Source of the DNA: Pedobacter sp. Leaf170
GTDB taxonomy: Bacteria; Bacteroidota; Bacteroidia; Sphingobacteriales; Sphingobacteriaceae
Assembly: GCF_920984665.1 (NCBI RefSeq)
Contig: NZ_CAKLBP010000002.1
Location: 310,001 to 374,000, forward strand
Length of the DNA stretch: 64,000 bases
Direction of reading: 5' to 3'
Each line of letters starts with the position of its first letter. The stretch's first letter is position 1. A model generated the notes under the pieces. That model ran no database searches. It saw only the letters and a list, made by a program, of their open reading frames with translations, and was not told where the DNA came from. Of the stretch, positions 27,343-35,771 are shown one piece after another. The position numbers were made by a program, and so were the translations under genes.

Positions 27343-29928
27343 ATGTTTAAAAAGGTATTAATTATAGTTTTTTCGTTATTTATATTGTTATTCGCTGCCG
27401 CAGCTGCCATTCCAATGTTTTTTAAAGAGGAAATTGATGCGAAAACCAAATCCAGCATTAATAAAAACGTAAATGCAAAGGTTAATTATAAAGAACTTGA
27501 TTTATCTATAATATCTTCATTCCCCAATGTGGGCATTAAAATCAACAATCTATCTATAATTGGTATTGATAGTTTTTATAAAGATACACTTGCAAATGTT
27601 AAACAACTTCAATTAAATGTTAATTTATGGAGCGTTTTAAAGGGCGATACATACCAGATTAATTCTGTTAATTTAAATGAGCCAAATATATTAGTTAAGG
27701 TATTGAAAAATGGTGTTGCCAATTGGGATATCATGAAACCAGATTCTGCAAATTTAACGACCGACTCGTTAAAAAGTACTTTTAAGGCGGCCTTGCAAAA
27801 ATATTCTATAGAGCAGGGTACAATAACTTATGATGATGCATCGCTGGGTTTATACATGAAATTAGATAGTTTAAACCATAGCGGAAAAGGTGATTTCACG
27901 CAGGATTTATTCACGCTGGATACGCAATCAAAAATTGAAAAACTAACGGTAAAATATCGCGGAATTCCGTATTTAAATGGCGTTAAGTTAGATGCTGAGC
28001 TTCCTGTTGAGATAGACACTAAAAATATGAAGTTTACTTTTGCCGATAATAAAATAAAGTTGAATGAACTCCTTTTATCGGCAATTGGTTATTTGGCCAT
28101 GCCAAATGAAACCGATATGGTTATGGATTTTAAATTTGATGCAAAAGAATCTGAGCTTAAAAATTTCTTGTCGCTAATACCATCTATTTATGCAGCAAAT
28201 TTTAAGGATTTAGAAGCAACAGGCAAATTTTCGATGAATGGAAACGCAAAAGGCATTTATAATGAGAAATCCTTACCAGCCTTTAATGTTAATCTACTTG
28301 TAGAAAATGGTAAAATAAAGTATCCTTCATTACCTTCAGCAATTAATAATATTCAAATCAAGTCGCAAATCAGTAATCCAAATGGTGTAATTGATAATAC
28401 AGTTGTTAATGTTCCTTCTTTTCATTTAGAATTTGGACAAGTTCCTGTTGATGGAAAACTTTTGCTAAAAAATCCGGTCTCCGATCCATTTATTGATATG
28501 GCATTAAAAGGGAAATTAGATTTAAAACAATTAACTGCAATTTTTCCAATGAAGGATATGGTGTTAAGCGGTATTTTAGATGCTGATGTTAAGGCCGCCG
28601 GTAGAAAATCATCAATAGATAAGCAACAATACGAAGCGTTTAAAGCATCTGGACAAATTATTGCTAATAACTTTAATTATGCCGGCAAAAATGTACCAAT
28701 GCCTGTAAGTGTTCCGTCGGCAAAACTAATATTTAGCCCAAAAAATATCACACTAAGTAACCTTATTGCAAAAATTGGAAGTAGTGATTTTGCCGCTAAT
28801 GGTTCGCTTAACAACTACCTGAGTTATTTCTTTAATAAAAATCAATTATTGCAAGGTAGCTTCAACATGTTATCCAATCTGGTAAATGTTAACGAGTTAA
28901 TGGGACCAAAAGTAACTGGGGCTACACCGGCATCAAATGAAAGTAAGTTAACCGTATTCGAAGTTCCGGGAAATATTAATTTCAATGTAAACGCAAAAGC
29001 AAATAAAGTAATTTATGATAATTACGATATCACCAATGCAATCGGAACATTATTGGTGAAAGATAAGACCATAACTTTTAAAAATATGGGCATGAATATG
29101 CTTGATGGCAAATTAAGAATGGATGGAACTTACGCCACCATAAACCCAAAAAAACCAAAAGTAGATGTTGATTTTGGTATCGATAACATGAATATTCAAA
29201 AAGCCTTCCAGGCTTTTAATACTGTGAAATTGTTGGCGCCGGTTGCAAAATATGCGAAGGGTACTTTCTCCACTGATTTAAAATATAATTCGGATTTAGA
29301 TGAGCACATGAAACCGGTGTATTCAACAATAAATGCAGAAGGCTTAACAAATATTATTCAGGCAATGATTGATGGTTTTGAGCCATTAAATAAATTGGCG
29401 GCATCCTTAAGTTCAGATAAATTTAAAAAACTGGAGCTTAATAATGTGATTACAAAGTTCAAAATAAAAGATGGAAGACTGAATGTAGCTCCATTTGATA
29501 TTAAAAAGGATGGAATTGTGATGAATGTTCAAGGCTCAAACGGTATAGACCAAACCATGGATTATAACCTGGGTTTAAATTTGCCAAGGGCGATGCTAGG
29601 CGCTAAAGCAAATGAAACCGTAAATGCAATGCTTGGAAAATTAAACAGTAAAGCTGGCACAAACGTATCTGTGAGTGATAACGTTAAAGTTAACGCTGTT
29701 TTAGGCGGAACATTTTTGAAACCAACCATTAATCTAAAATATGGCATTGCCGATGCAAAATCTACAGCTAAGGAAGCCATTACGAATGTTATAGCTGAAA
29801 AAAAGGCAGAATTTCAAACAAAAGCACAGGCGAAATTAGACACGGTTAAGGTAAAGGCTACAGAAAAAGTTAAAGATGCAATTGCAGATAAACTAAACAA
29901 TCTATTCAAGAGAAAGACAGTTAACTAG
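27343..29928 (+). CDS. AsmA-like family protein
   Basis: The 861-residue protein has one N-terminal membrane anchor (VLIIVFSLFILLFAAAAAIP, about 5-24) and a long periplasmic region of repeated beta-strand sequence ending in an AsmA C-terminal-like domain (for example GTYATINPKKPKVDVDFGID, INLKYGIADAKSTAKEA). The last 60 residues are lysine/alanine-rich and probably helical. AsmA-type proteins are seen as bridges for lipid movement between membranes or as modulators of outer-membrane assembly. It diverges from gldJ and is followed by porV. Confidence 0.85.
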   Translation: MFKKVLIIVFSLFILLFAAAAAIPMFFKEEIDAKTKSSINKNVNAKVNYKELDLSIISSFPNVGIKINNLSIIGIDSFYKDTLANVKQLQLNVNLWSVLKGDTYQINSVNLNEPNILVKVLKNGVANWDIMKPDSANLTTDSLKSTFKAALQKYSIEQGTITYDDASLGLYMKLDSLNHSGKGDFTQDLFTLDTQSKIEKLTVKYRGIPYLNGVKLDAELPVEIDTKNMKFTFADNKIKLNELLLSAIGYLAMPNETDMVMDFKFDAKESELKNFLSLIPSIYAANFKDLEATGKFSMNGNAKGIYNEKSLPAFNVNLLVENGKIKYPSLPSAINNIQIKSQISNPNGVIDNTVVNVPSFHLEFGQVPVDGKLLLKNPVSDPFIDMALKGKLDLKQLTAIFPMKDMVLSGILDADVKAAGRKSSIDKQQYEAFKASGQIIANNFNYAGKNVPMPVSVPSAKLIFSPKNITLSNLIAKIGSSDFAANGSLNNYLSYFFNKNQLLQGSFNMLSNLVNVNELMGPKVTGATPASNESKLTVFEVPGNINFNVNAKANKVIYDNYDITNAIGTLLVKDKTITFKNMGMNMLDGKLRMDGTYATINPKKPKVDVDFGIDNMNIQKAFQAFNTVKLLAPVAKYAKGTFSTDLKYNSDLDEHMKPVYSTINAEGLTNIIQAMIDGFEPLNKLAASLSSDKFKKLELNNVITKFKIKDGRLNVAPFDIKKDGIVMNVQGSNGIDQTMDYNLGLNLPRAMLGAKANETVNAMLGKLNSKAGTNVSVSDNVKVNAVLGGTFLKPTINLKYGIADAKSTAKEAITNVIAEKKAEFQTKAQAKLDTVKVKATEKVKDAIADKLNNLFKRKTVN

Positions 29929-30061
29929 TTGCTAATTTAGCTCGTTATCATCAAGAAAATTGTTCAAAAAATGTGCTAGATCATATTTGTAAAAAATCGT
30001 AGATTTAGTTAGTATAATTTTCAAAAAACGTAAGTTTACTGTAAAATATAATTTGTGTAAT

Positions 30062-30069
30062 TACGTTTG
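30062..30069 (+). promoter_or_regulatory. Candidate -7 box of porV
   Basis: TACGTTTG at 30062-30069 matches TAnnTTTG. The -33 region is weak (TTTAC near 30035). Initiation shortly after 30069 would give a leader of about 50 bases. The 199-base gap after the AsmA gene holds nothing else I can name. Confidence 0.45.
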
Positions 30070-30127
30070 ATGATTATATTCTTTAAAAGTATTAACTTAC
30101 CTGAAATCTTAAATACATACCCTAAGG

Positions 30128-31318
30128 ATGAATTTCAAGTACATTTGTAAACTTGCAGTTTCTGCATTATCTGCAGTTTTGGTATTTGGCAAGTCGAATG
30201 CGCAGGTAACAATAGGTAATACACAAACTAATGGTAGTGAATCAAATAACATCATTACTGCTGTCCCATTTTTACTAATCACACCCGATGCCCGGGCTGG
30301 AGCTATGGGTGATGCGGGTGTTGCGATTACCGGTGATGCAAATGCTGCAAGCATAAACCCTGCTAAATTAGCTTTTCTTGAAAAACCTTATGGTTTTGCA
30401 CTTTCTTACAGTCCTTGGCTTAAAAGCCTTGTGCCAGATATTAACCTGGCTTATGTTAGTGGTTTTTATAAATTAGATGATAGAAATACGATTGGCGCAT
30501 CATTAAGGTATTTTTCATTAGGTCAGATTCAGCTTACAGATATAAATCAGCAAGATTTAGGTATTTCAAATCCAAATGAGTTGGCTTTTGATGTTACTTT
30601 TGCCCGCAATTTTGGCAAGGAGTTTTCATTGGCATCTTCATTAAGGTATATATATTCTAATCTAGCTTCCGGACAATTTTCTTCAACCGGACAAGTGAGG
30701 GCAGGTAATGCATTAGGAATTGATGTTGCCGGATTATATAAAACACCAACAACAATGTTTGGTAAAAATGCGATAGTATCTGCAGGCGCAAATATCTCAA
30801 ACATTGGTACAAAGATGAGTTATTCTGATGGCGGCGAGAACTATTTTCTACCTACAAATTTTAAACTTGGAGGCGCTTCTACAATAGAAATTGATGATTT
30901 TAACACATTTACCTTAGCCTTAGATTTTAATAAACTGTTGGTGCCTACACAGCCTATCTACGATTTGAATAACAATATCGTTAAAGGAAAAAATCCTAAT
31001 CGTTCGGTTCCGGCAGGTATTTTTGGTTCGTTTAGCGATGCACCTGGAGGTTTTAGTGAGGAACTTAAAGAAGTTGGAATTTCTACCGGATTTGAATACT
31101 GGTATAATCAGCAGTTTGCCATACGTGGAGGCTATAATTACCAAAGTCCGCAGAAAGGTGACAGCAGATATTTCACACTTGGCGCAGGTTTAAAGTATAA
31201 TGTTTTTAATATTGATTTTGCCTACCTTATCGCTAATGCTCAAACCAGTCCTTTGGCAAATACTTTACGTTTCAGCCTTTTATTTAATTTTGGCGATAAA
31301 AAAGCCTCGTTCAAATAA
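30128..31318 (+). CDS. porV: Type IX secretion outer-membrane channel protein PorV
   Basis: Outer-membrane beta-barrel of the FadL-like PorV/PorQ group that shuttles substrates of the type IX secretion system to the sortase PorU. The 396 residues have a signal peptide (cleaved after KSNAQ, about 26) and the family opening PFLLITPDARAGAMGDAGVA (about 45-64), then DANAASINPAKLAFL and many amphipathic strands. It ends with an aromatic-containing strand typical of barrels. In well-studied Bacteroidetes porV is beside porU; porU is not in this window. Confidence 0.9.
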   Translation: MNFKYICKLAVSALSAVLVFGKSNAQVTIGNTQTNGSESNNIITAVPFLLITPDARAGAMGDAGVAITGDANAASINPAKLAFLEKPYGFALSYSPWLKSLVPDINLAYVSGFYKLDDRNTIGASLRYFSLGQIQLTDINQQDLGISNPNELAFDVTFARNFGKEFSLASSLRYIYSNLASGQFSSTGQVRAGNALGIDVAGLYKTPTTMFGKNAIVSAGANISNIGTKMSYSDGGENYFLPTNFKLGGASTIEIDDFNTFTLALDFNKLLVPTQPIYDLNNNIVKGKNPNRSVPAGIFGSFSDAPGGFSEELKEVGISTGFEYWYNQQFAIRGGYNYQSPQKGDSRYFTLGAGLKYNVFNIDFAYLIANAQTSPLANTLRFSLLFNFGDKKASFK

Positions 31319-31366
31319 TAGCGTTTCGAAATATTTTGGCAACTTCGTGCCTTATTTAAAATTTAT

Positions 31367-31846
31367 ATGAAAATCAGGGTAGGCTTTGGATTTGATGTTC
31401 ACCAACTAAAAGATCAACATCCTTTTGTGGTTGGTGGCGTAACGCTCGAACATGATAAAGGCGCATTCGGTCATTCTGATGCTGATGTATTGTTACACGC
31501 CATCTGCGATGCATTATTAGGCGCTGCCAATTTGAGAGATATAGGTTTCCATTTTAAAAATACAGATGATAGATGGAAAGGGATTAGCAGCTTAATTTTG
31601 TTAAAAGAAACCGTTAAGCTTTTAACGGAAAAAAATTGGCAAGTGGGTAATATTGATGCAATGCTCTGCCTGGAGGCGCCAAAAATAAATCCTCATATAC
31701 CAGCCATGCAGCAAAATATAGCTGAAGCAATTGGCATTTCTACTGAAGATATTTCAATTAAAGCAACAACTAACGAGCAAATGGGCTTTATTGGTAGGGA
31801 AGAAGGTGTTGTTGCTTACGCAGTGTGTTTAATAGAGCGGCAATAG
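31367..31846 (+). CDS. ispF: 2-C-methyl-D-erythritol 2,4-cyclodiphosphate synthase
   Basis: Fifth enzyme of the MEP isoprenoid pathway; forms the cyclic diphosphate with release of CMP. The 159 residues contain the metal ligands in GFGFDVHQL (Asp, His) and the following FGHSDADVLLHAICDALLGA signature, plus ATTNEQMGFIGREEG at the C-terminus. Length is standard. It lies 48 bases after porV. Confidence 0.96.
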   Translation: MKIRVGFGFDVHQLKDQHPFVVGGVTLEHDKGAFGHSDADVLLHAICDALLGAANLRDIGFHFKNTDDRWKGISSLILLKETVKLLTEKNWQVGNIDAMLCLEAPKINPHIPAMQQNIAEAIGISTEDISIKATTNEQMGFIGREEGVVAYAVCLIERQ

Positions 31847-31847
31847 C

Positions 31848-31879
31848 AAAAAAAACCGACAGATATTAGCTTGCCGGTT
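31848..31879 (-). terminator. Intrinsic terminator of the pirin gene
   Basis: On the minus strand, aaccggca (31879-31872) pairs with tgtcggtt (31861-31854), 8 bp with one G-U, and then runs into eight T (31855-31848). On the plus strand there is no T tract, so it serves the minus-strand gene. Confidence 0.75.
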
Positions 31880-31903
31880 CTTAAAATATAAACTTAAACC
31901 TTA

Positions 31904-32773
31904 TTATTCTTCCAGATAACCAAATTTGCCTTGGTTGTAATCGGCAATTGCCTGATGAATCTCCGCTTCGGTATTCATTAAAAATGGCCCATACTGATGA
32001 ATTGGTTCATCAATTGGTAATCCGCTCAATATTAAAATAACAGAATTTTCTTGAGCTGTAATGGCAATGTTTTCACCCCCATTTTTGAAATAGGCAAAAG
32101 AATTGGCATTTACGATTTGGCTACCATTTATAGTAACTGAACCTTCAATAACCAAAAAACCAGTATTGTACGCTTTAGGGAATGCAAAATCTGCGTTACC
32201 TCCTTTATTAAAGCGAGCATTGTACACTTCAATTGGCGTAAATGTACTTGCTGAGCCTTTAACACCTTTATATTCACCAGCTATCACCTCCACTTTCCCG
32301 CCATAATTAGCCAGATTAACAAGGGGCATATCAGTTTGTTTAATTGCCTGATATTTTGGTGTGCTCATTTTATCCTTAGCAGGTAAATTAACCCAAAGTT
32401 GTACCATCTGGAATGGTCCACCCTTTATGCTATACTCCGCTTCGTGATATTCTTTGTGCAAAATACCGCTGGCTGCTGTCATCCATTGTACATCTCCCGG
32501 ATATATAACGCCGCTGTGCCCGGCACTGTCATGGTGCGCAACCGCTCCATGGTAAGCAATGGTTACCGTTTCAAATCCGCGGTGCGGATGAACACCAACA
32601 CCGCGGGGATTTTTTCGTGCAGAGAATTCTATTTTAGAGCCATAATCCATTAAAAAAAATGGATTCATATCAATTTTATATCCGCTAGGGAAAAAATTAT
32701 GTACTCTAAAACCATCGCCAACCATATGTGGTGCTGGCGCATTTAATACCTCTGCAACTTCTCTCTTTTCCAT
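31904..32773 (-). CDS. Pirin family protein
   Basis: Bicupin of the pirin family; some members are quercetinases or metal-dependent regulators. The 289 residues contain the N-terminal cupin metal site pattern GVGVHPHRGFETVTIAYHGA (about 57-76) with its histidines, HHDSAGHSG, and the pirin-typical KEYHEAEYSIKGGPFQMVQL. The second cupin has lost obvious metal ligands, as is usual. It lies downstream of yceI on the same strand with a 45-base gap. Confidence 0.9.
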   Translation of the reverse strand: MEKREVAEVLNAPAPHMVGDGFRVHNFFPSGYKIDMNPFFLMDYGSKIEFSARKNPRGVGVHPHRGFETVTIAYHGAVAHHDSAGHSGVIYPGDVQWMTAASGILHKEYHEAEYSIKGGPFQMVQLWVNLPAKDKMSTPKYQAIKQTDMPLVNLANYGGKVEVIAGEYKGVKGSASTFTPIEVYNARFNKGGNADFAFPKAYNTGFLVIEGSVTINGSQIVNANSFAYFKNGGENIAITAQENSVILILSGLPIDEPIHQYGPFLMNTEAEIHQAIADYNQGKFGYLEE

Positions 32774-32818
32774 ATCAGGAATAATTAAGATTCGTTTTAC
32801 CGAATATTTTTTAAGCGA

Positions 32819-33349
32819 TTAAGCTTGCTTAACAAACTGTAATTCGCCTAAAATTCTAACTTCTTCACTTACCATTACACCTCCTGTTTCTAAGGCTGCA
32901 TTCCAGGTTAAACCAAAATCATTACGATTAATTTTTCCGCTTAACGTAAAACCTGCTTTAGTATTTCCCCACGGATCGGTAGCAATACCACCAAATTCTG
33001 CTGTTAATTTTACGGGTTTAGTTTCACCTTTAATGGTTAAATCTCCTTTTAAAATATAATCATCACCATCTTTTTCCATCGATGAAGATTTGAAAGACAT
33101 AGCCGGAAATTGTTCAGCATCAAAAAAATCAGCACTTTTTAGGTGATTATCGCGGTCTGTGTTTCCGGTATCTAAAGAGCTGATGTCTCCGTTAAATGAA
33201 ATTTCTGCCCGCTCAAACTCGTCACCTTCTGAAGTTAATTCTGCCGTAAAAGATTTTAAATTACCAGTTACGGTAGTAATCATTAAGTGCTTTACTTTAA
33301 ACTGTAATTCGCTGTGGGTTGGATCTAATGTCCATTTTGTAGTTGCCAT
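32819..33349 (-). CDS. YceI family protein
   Basis: Lipocalin-like beta-barrel that binds isoprenoid-type lipids; often stress-linked. The 176 residues start MATTKWTLDPTHSELQFKVK, then FNGDISSLDTGNTDRDNHLK, FDAEQFPAMSFKS, and end GVMVSEEVRILGELQFVKQA, all family landmarks. No signal peptide, so it should stay in the cytoplasm, unlike E. coli YceI. It has a good -7 box just upstream. Confidence 0.92.
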   Translation of the reverse strand: MATTKWTLDPTHSELQFKVKHLMITTVTGNLKSFTAELTSEGDEFERAEISFNGDISSLDTGNTDRDNHLKSADFFDAEQFPAMSFKSSSMEKDGDDYILKGDLTIKGETKPVKLTAEFGGIATDPWGNTKAGFTLSGKINRNDFGLTWNAALETGGVMVSEEVRILGELQFVKQA

Positions 33350-33382
33350 ATCTTTGTGTTTTGATTATTAATATTTATAACA

Positions 33383-33390
33383 CAAATGTA
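33383..33390 (-). promoter_or_regulatory. Candidate -7 box of the yceI-pirin unit
   Basis: The minus strand reads TACATTTG here, a full TAnnTTTG match; a TTTC sits at about the -33 distance. Initiation near 33377 would leave a leader of about 28 bases before the ATG at 33349. Confidence 0.55.
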
Positions 33391-33522
33391 AGGCGAGGGC
33401 TTGGGTTTGAAATTGATGTATGGTAACTAATTAATGATTGAGTTATTGAACGAGAGCATTATTGAAAGGCTGAATATCTATTAGCTACCATTCATTAAAT
33501 TAAAAATTCTCTGCTTCTACAT

Positions 33523-34113
33523 TTAACTTGTTCTGAAATGTTTATTGGCTAGTTCTTTTCTAACCCTGCTTAAAGACTCTGGCGTTATGCCCAGGTAAGA
33601 AGCTATCATCCATTGCGGTACACGCAAAGTTAGGTTTGGATATAATTTGATAAAATCAAGGTATCTTTCTTCGGCAGTTGCGCTTAAAAGCATGTTGATG
33701 CGCTTTTGCATAAAACGAATAGAATTGTTTAGCAATCTGTTGTGCATGGGCTGTAAACAAGGTACTTTTATTGCAGCCTGTTCCATAAAATCATAGGGCA
33801 TAATTACAACCTCGGTATGCTCAATTGCATCTATAAAAAACACCGAAGGTTCATTATTCATGCTGTTTCTATCAGACATGAGCCAGTTTTCTGGTGCAAA
33901 CTGAAGTATATGTTCTTTCCCTTTAGAATCGATGGAATAAGCCCTTAATAATCCTTTACAAACAAAAAAACCGTATTTTGTAATGTCGCCTGTATATTGA
34001 ATGATTTCGTTTTTATCGAACTTCTTTATTTTTAAATCAGCAGAGATGCTGTCGAATTGATCATCTGTAATTTCTATTTTCTCTTTGAGATAATTTCTAA
34101 ACTGATCAATCAT
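33523..34113 (-). CDS. Crp/Fnr family transcriptional regulator
   Basis: The 196-residue protein has a cyclic-nucleotide-binding-like sensor domain (NEIIQYTGDITKYGFFVCKG, KGKEHILQFAPENWLMSD) and a short C-terminal DNA-binding helix-turn-helix containing YLGITPESLSRVRKELA. There is no N-terminal Cys cluster as in FNR, so it is unlikely to sense oxygen through iron-sulfur. The ligand is unknown. It lies 13 bases downstream of a small Cys-rich membrane-protein gene and may be co-transcribed with it. Confidence 0.9.
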   Translation of the reverse strand: MIDQFRNYLKEKIEITDDQFDSISADLKIKKFDKNEIIQYTGDITKYGFFVCKGLLRAYSIDSKGKEHILQFAPENWLMSDRNSMNNEPSVFFIDAIEHTEVVIMPYDFMEQAAIKVPCLQPMHNRLLNNSIRFMQKRINMLLSATAEERYLDFIKLYPNLTLRVPQWMIASYLGITPESLSRVRKELANKHFRTS

Positions 34114-34126
34114 AAAAGGGATTGGA

Positions 34127-34285
34127 TTATTTTTTTACAGGTTTAATGTCAGAAAAATCTATGCTACATTTGCAATTACCACCGCAACCATCTTTTTTAA
34201 CTTGCAAAGATTTATAAACCAAACGGCCAACATATACTAATGCAATAGCAAAAAGTAAAAAGACTAAAATCGTTTGAATGTTCAT
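34127..34285 (-). CDS. Small Cys-rich single-span membrane protein (FeoB-associated type)
   Basis: A 52-residue gene. The protein starts MNIQTILVFLLFAIALVYVG, giving one membrane helix (about 4-24), then a basic stretch, then the cysteine cluster DGCGGNCKCS (Cys 34, 38, 40) and a short tail ending KPVKK. This architecture matches the small Cys-rich proteins annotated next to FeoB iron transporters, but no feoB is nearby. The three cysteines could bind iron or zinc. A full -7 box lies five bases before the ATG. Confidence 0.78.
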   Translation of the reverse strand: MNIQTILVFLLFAIALVYVGRLVYKSLQVKKDGCGGNCKCSIDFSDIKPVKK

Positions 34286-34289
34286 AACA

Positions 34290-34297
34290 CAAATATA
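34290..34297 (-). promoter_or_regulatory. -7 box directly before the small Cys-rich gene
   Basis: The minus strand reads TATATTTG (34297-34290), a full TAnnTTTG, and the ATG begins only four bases on (TGTT, then ATG). Initiation would fall at or next to the A of the ATG, so the mRNA may be leaderless. Confidence 0.5.
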
Positions 34298-34344
34298 GTA
34301 TGATTTTGCATCTCTGAATTCAGTTTAATGTAAAATGATGGTTG

Positions 34345-34421
34345 AGCCGCAGATTTACAGATTGCCATTTTCTTTTATTAAGACATTAAAAAAAATGCAA
34401 TGCGATTAAAAATCTGTGGCT
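34345..34421. repeat. Imperfect inverted repeat downstream of the ATP-grasp-like gene
   Basis: Arms agccgcagattt (34345-34356) and aaatctgtggct (34410-34421) are reverse complements with one mismatch, with 53 AT-rich bases between. It may be a dispersed intergenic element; it has no clear T tract and so is a poor terminator. Confidence 0.55.
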
Positions 34422-34428
34422 AATAAAA

Positions 34429-35616
34429 TTATTGCTCCATGAAACCCACTGTTCCGCCAACCCAATCAAAATCTGCATTATAGCGAACGCCAATCATTTT
34501 GCCTCGGCTTAAGCGTGCTAAATTTAAGCAAAGCTGAGGTTCTCCACCATCGGGCCATAAGTACATCATTCTAATTTCTGCTTTTACGCCGCCGTCAGGC
34601 GATTGAACTACTGGTTCGTAACTTACTTTACGTTGTAAAATCCAGTTTTCAGGGTCTGCAATATTTTTTATATCAGTTTCTGAAACATCAATGATTACAC
34701 CCATGCCGGCAAAAGAAAATAATGGTTTTAATACATAGTTTTCTAAATCTGCAGGAATAGACGTTACTTCATTTAAAAACCTGGTTTCAGGTACAAATTC
34801 ACTTTTTAGAAAAGGCATGGTGTATTTACTGATTCTGTAAAACCAGTTTGGATGCGTCACCCATTCTACATCAAGTTCTTCGCGAGGGTCGAAACTGTTT
34901 TTAAAAATATCGGTATTATCTGCTACTTCATCAAAAATTAATCTGTTGTAAATTCTTTTTAACTGAATTTGCTTCCCATCTTCTTCGTAGAAAAGTTGTT
35001 TACCAATCTTCTTTATATCTTCTAAAGCCAAGATTTTAATGCCTAACATTTTCTGCGTCACAAAAAAATCTATTGCAGTTTTTTGATTGCGTGCATCAAC
35101 ATCCATTAAAGCTACTTCGTGTGGCTGATGCTGGCCAATTATAACTTCCTTAAAAAGTTCGATATATTTATCTTCATCAAATCCATTTAAGAAATAATTC
35201 AATGAATTATCAATGTTGTAGTTTTTTTTGAAGGTTTTGGCCAGGTGTGTTTGAAAACCATATAAAGACGGAAAACCCTGCATTTCAATAAGCATTGGAG
35301 TAAGTGCTCCTGCGTTATTCTTACAAATTCCAAAATCGAAAGTTAAAAAATGCGGCTGCTCGTTTTCATTAGGCACATTCCAGTTTTTTGGAATAGCGTT
35401 TTCTGTTAATGCCTTAAAGTTAGGCTGTTTAATTAGTTTGATGATTTCTTCGCCTGCGGCGATTAACTTTTCTTTTAAGTCCTTAGGTATAAATATTGGC
35501 GTTTCTGCAACTCTAAATGGAATTTCGGGATATCCTTCTTGTAAATCAGTCAAAAAGTTTTGATACTTTTCTTCAGTAAATTGCTGATTAAAATTTTGAC
35601 GTTGATCAGGTATCAT
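34429..35616 (-). CDS. ATP-grasp-like protein, putative amide ligase or its inactive relative
   Basis: The 395-residue protein resembles ATP-grasp or glutathionylspermidine-synthase-like proteins. Visible landmarks: FDFGICKNNAGALTPMLIEM (about 95-114), EVALMDVDARNQKTAIDFF, IQLKRIYNRLIFDEV, the nucleotide-loop-like VLKPLFSFAGMGVIID (about 298-313), WILQRKVSYEPV, and a C-terminal VKAEIRMMYLW followed by LNLARLSRGKMIGVRYNADF. I cannot name its substrate. It is the last gene of a minus-strand set (esterase, ATP-grasp, GCS2 ligase, amidotransferase, this gene) and is separated from the amidotransferase gene by a palindromic repeat. Whether it is active cannot be decided by eye. Confidence 0.62.
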   Translation of the reverse strand: MIPDQRQNFNQQFTEEKYQNFLTDLQEGYPEIPFRVAETPIFIPKDLKEKLIAAGEEIIKLIKQPNFKALTENAIPKNWNVPNENEQPHFLTFDFGICKNNAGALTPMLIEMQGFPSLYGFQTHLAKTFKKNYNIDNSLNYFLNGFDEDKYIELFKEVIIGQHQPHEVALMDVDARNQKTAIDFFVTQKMLGIKILALEDIKKIGKQLFYEEDGKQIQLKRIYNRLIFDEVADNTDIFKNSFDPREELDVEWVTHPNWFYRISKYTMPFLKSEFVPETRFLNEVTSIPADLENYVLKPLFSFAGMGVIIDVSETDIKNIADPENWILQRKVSYEPVVQSPDGGVKAEIRMMYLWPDGGEPQLCLNLARLSRGKMIGVRYNADFDWVGGTVGFMEQ

Positions 35617-35637
35617 AATTTAGTATTTTAATAATAT

Positions 35638-35737
35638 CGTCATTGCGAGGCAGGAAGCAATTTTGTTCTGATTAAGTAGCTAAACATTTAAGATCGCTTT
35701 CCCGAAGTGTCGGGATTAACTGTGCCTTGCAATGACG
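35638..35737. repeat. Palindromic dispersed repeat, family A, copy 3 (longer form)
   Basis: It begins cgtcattgcgaggcaggaag (35638-35657) and ends with the matching ccttgcaatgacg (35725-35737), as in copies 1 and 2. This copy is longer and has a nested palindrome cccgaagtgtcggg (35701-35714) in its right half. It lies between two genes of the ligase cluster. Confidence 0.82.
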
Positions 35738-35771
35738 ACCGCATAGAAAAGAGAGTTAGTGAATTAATTTT

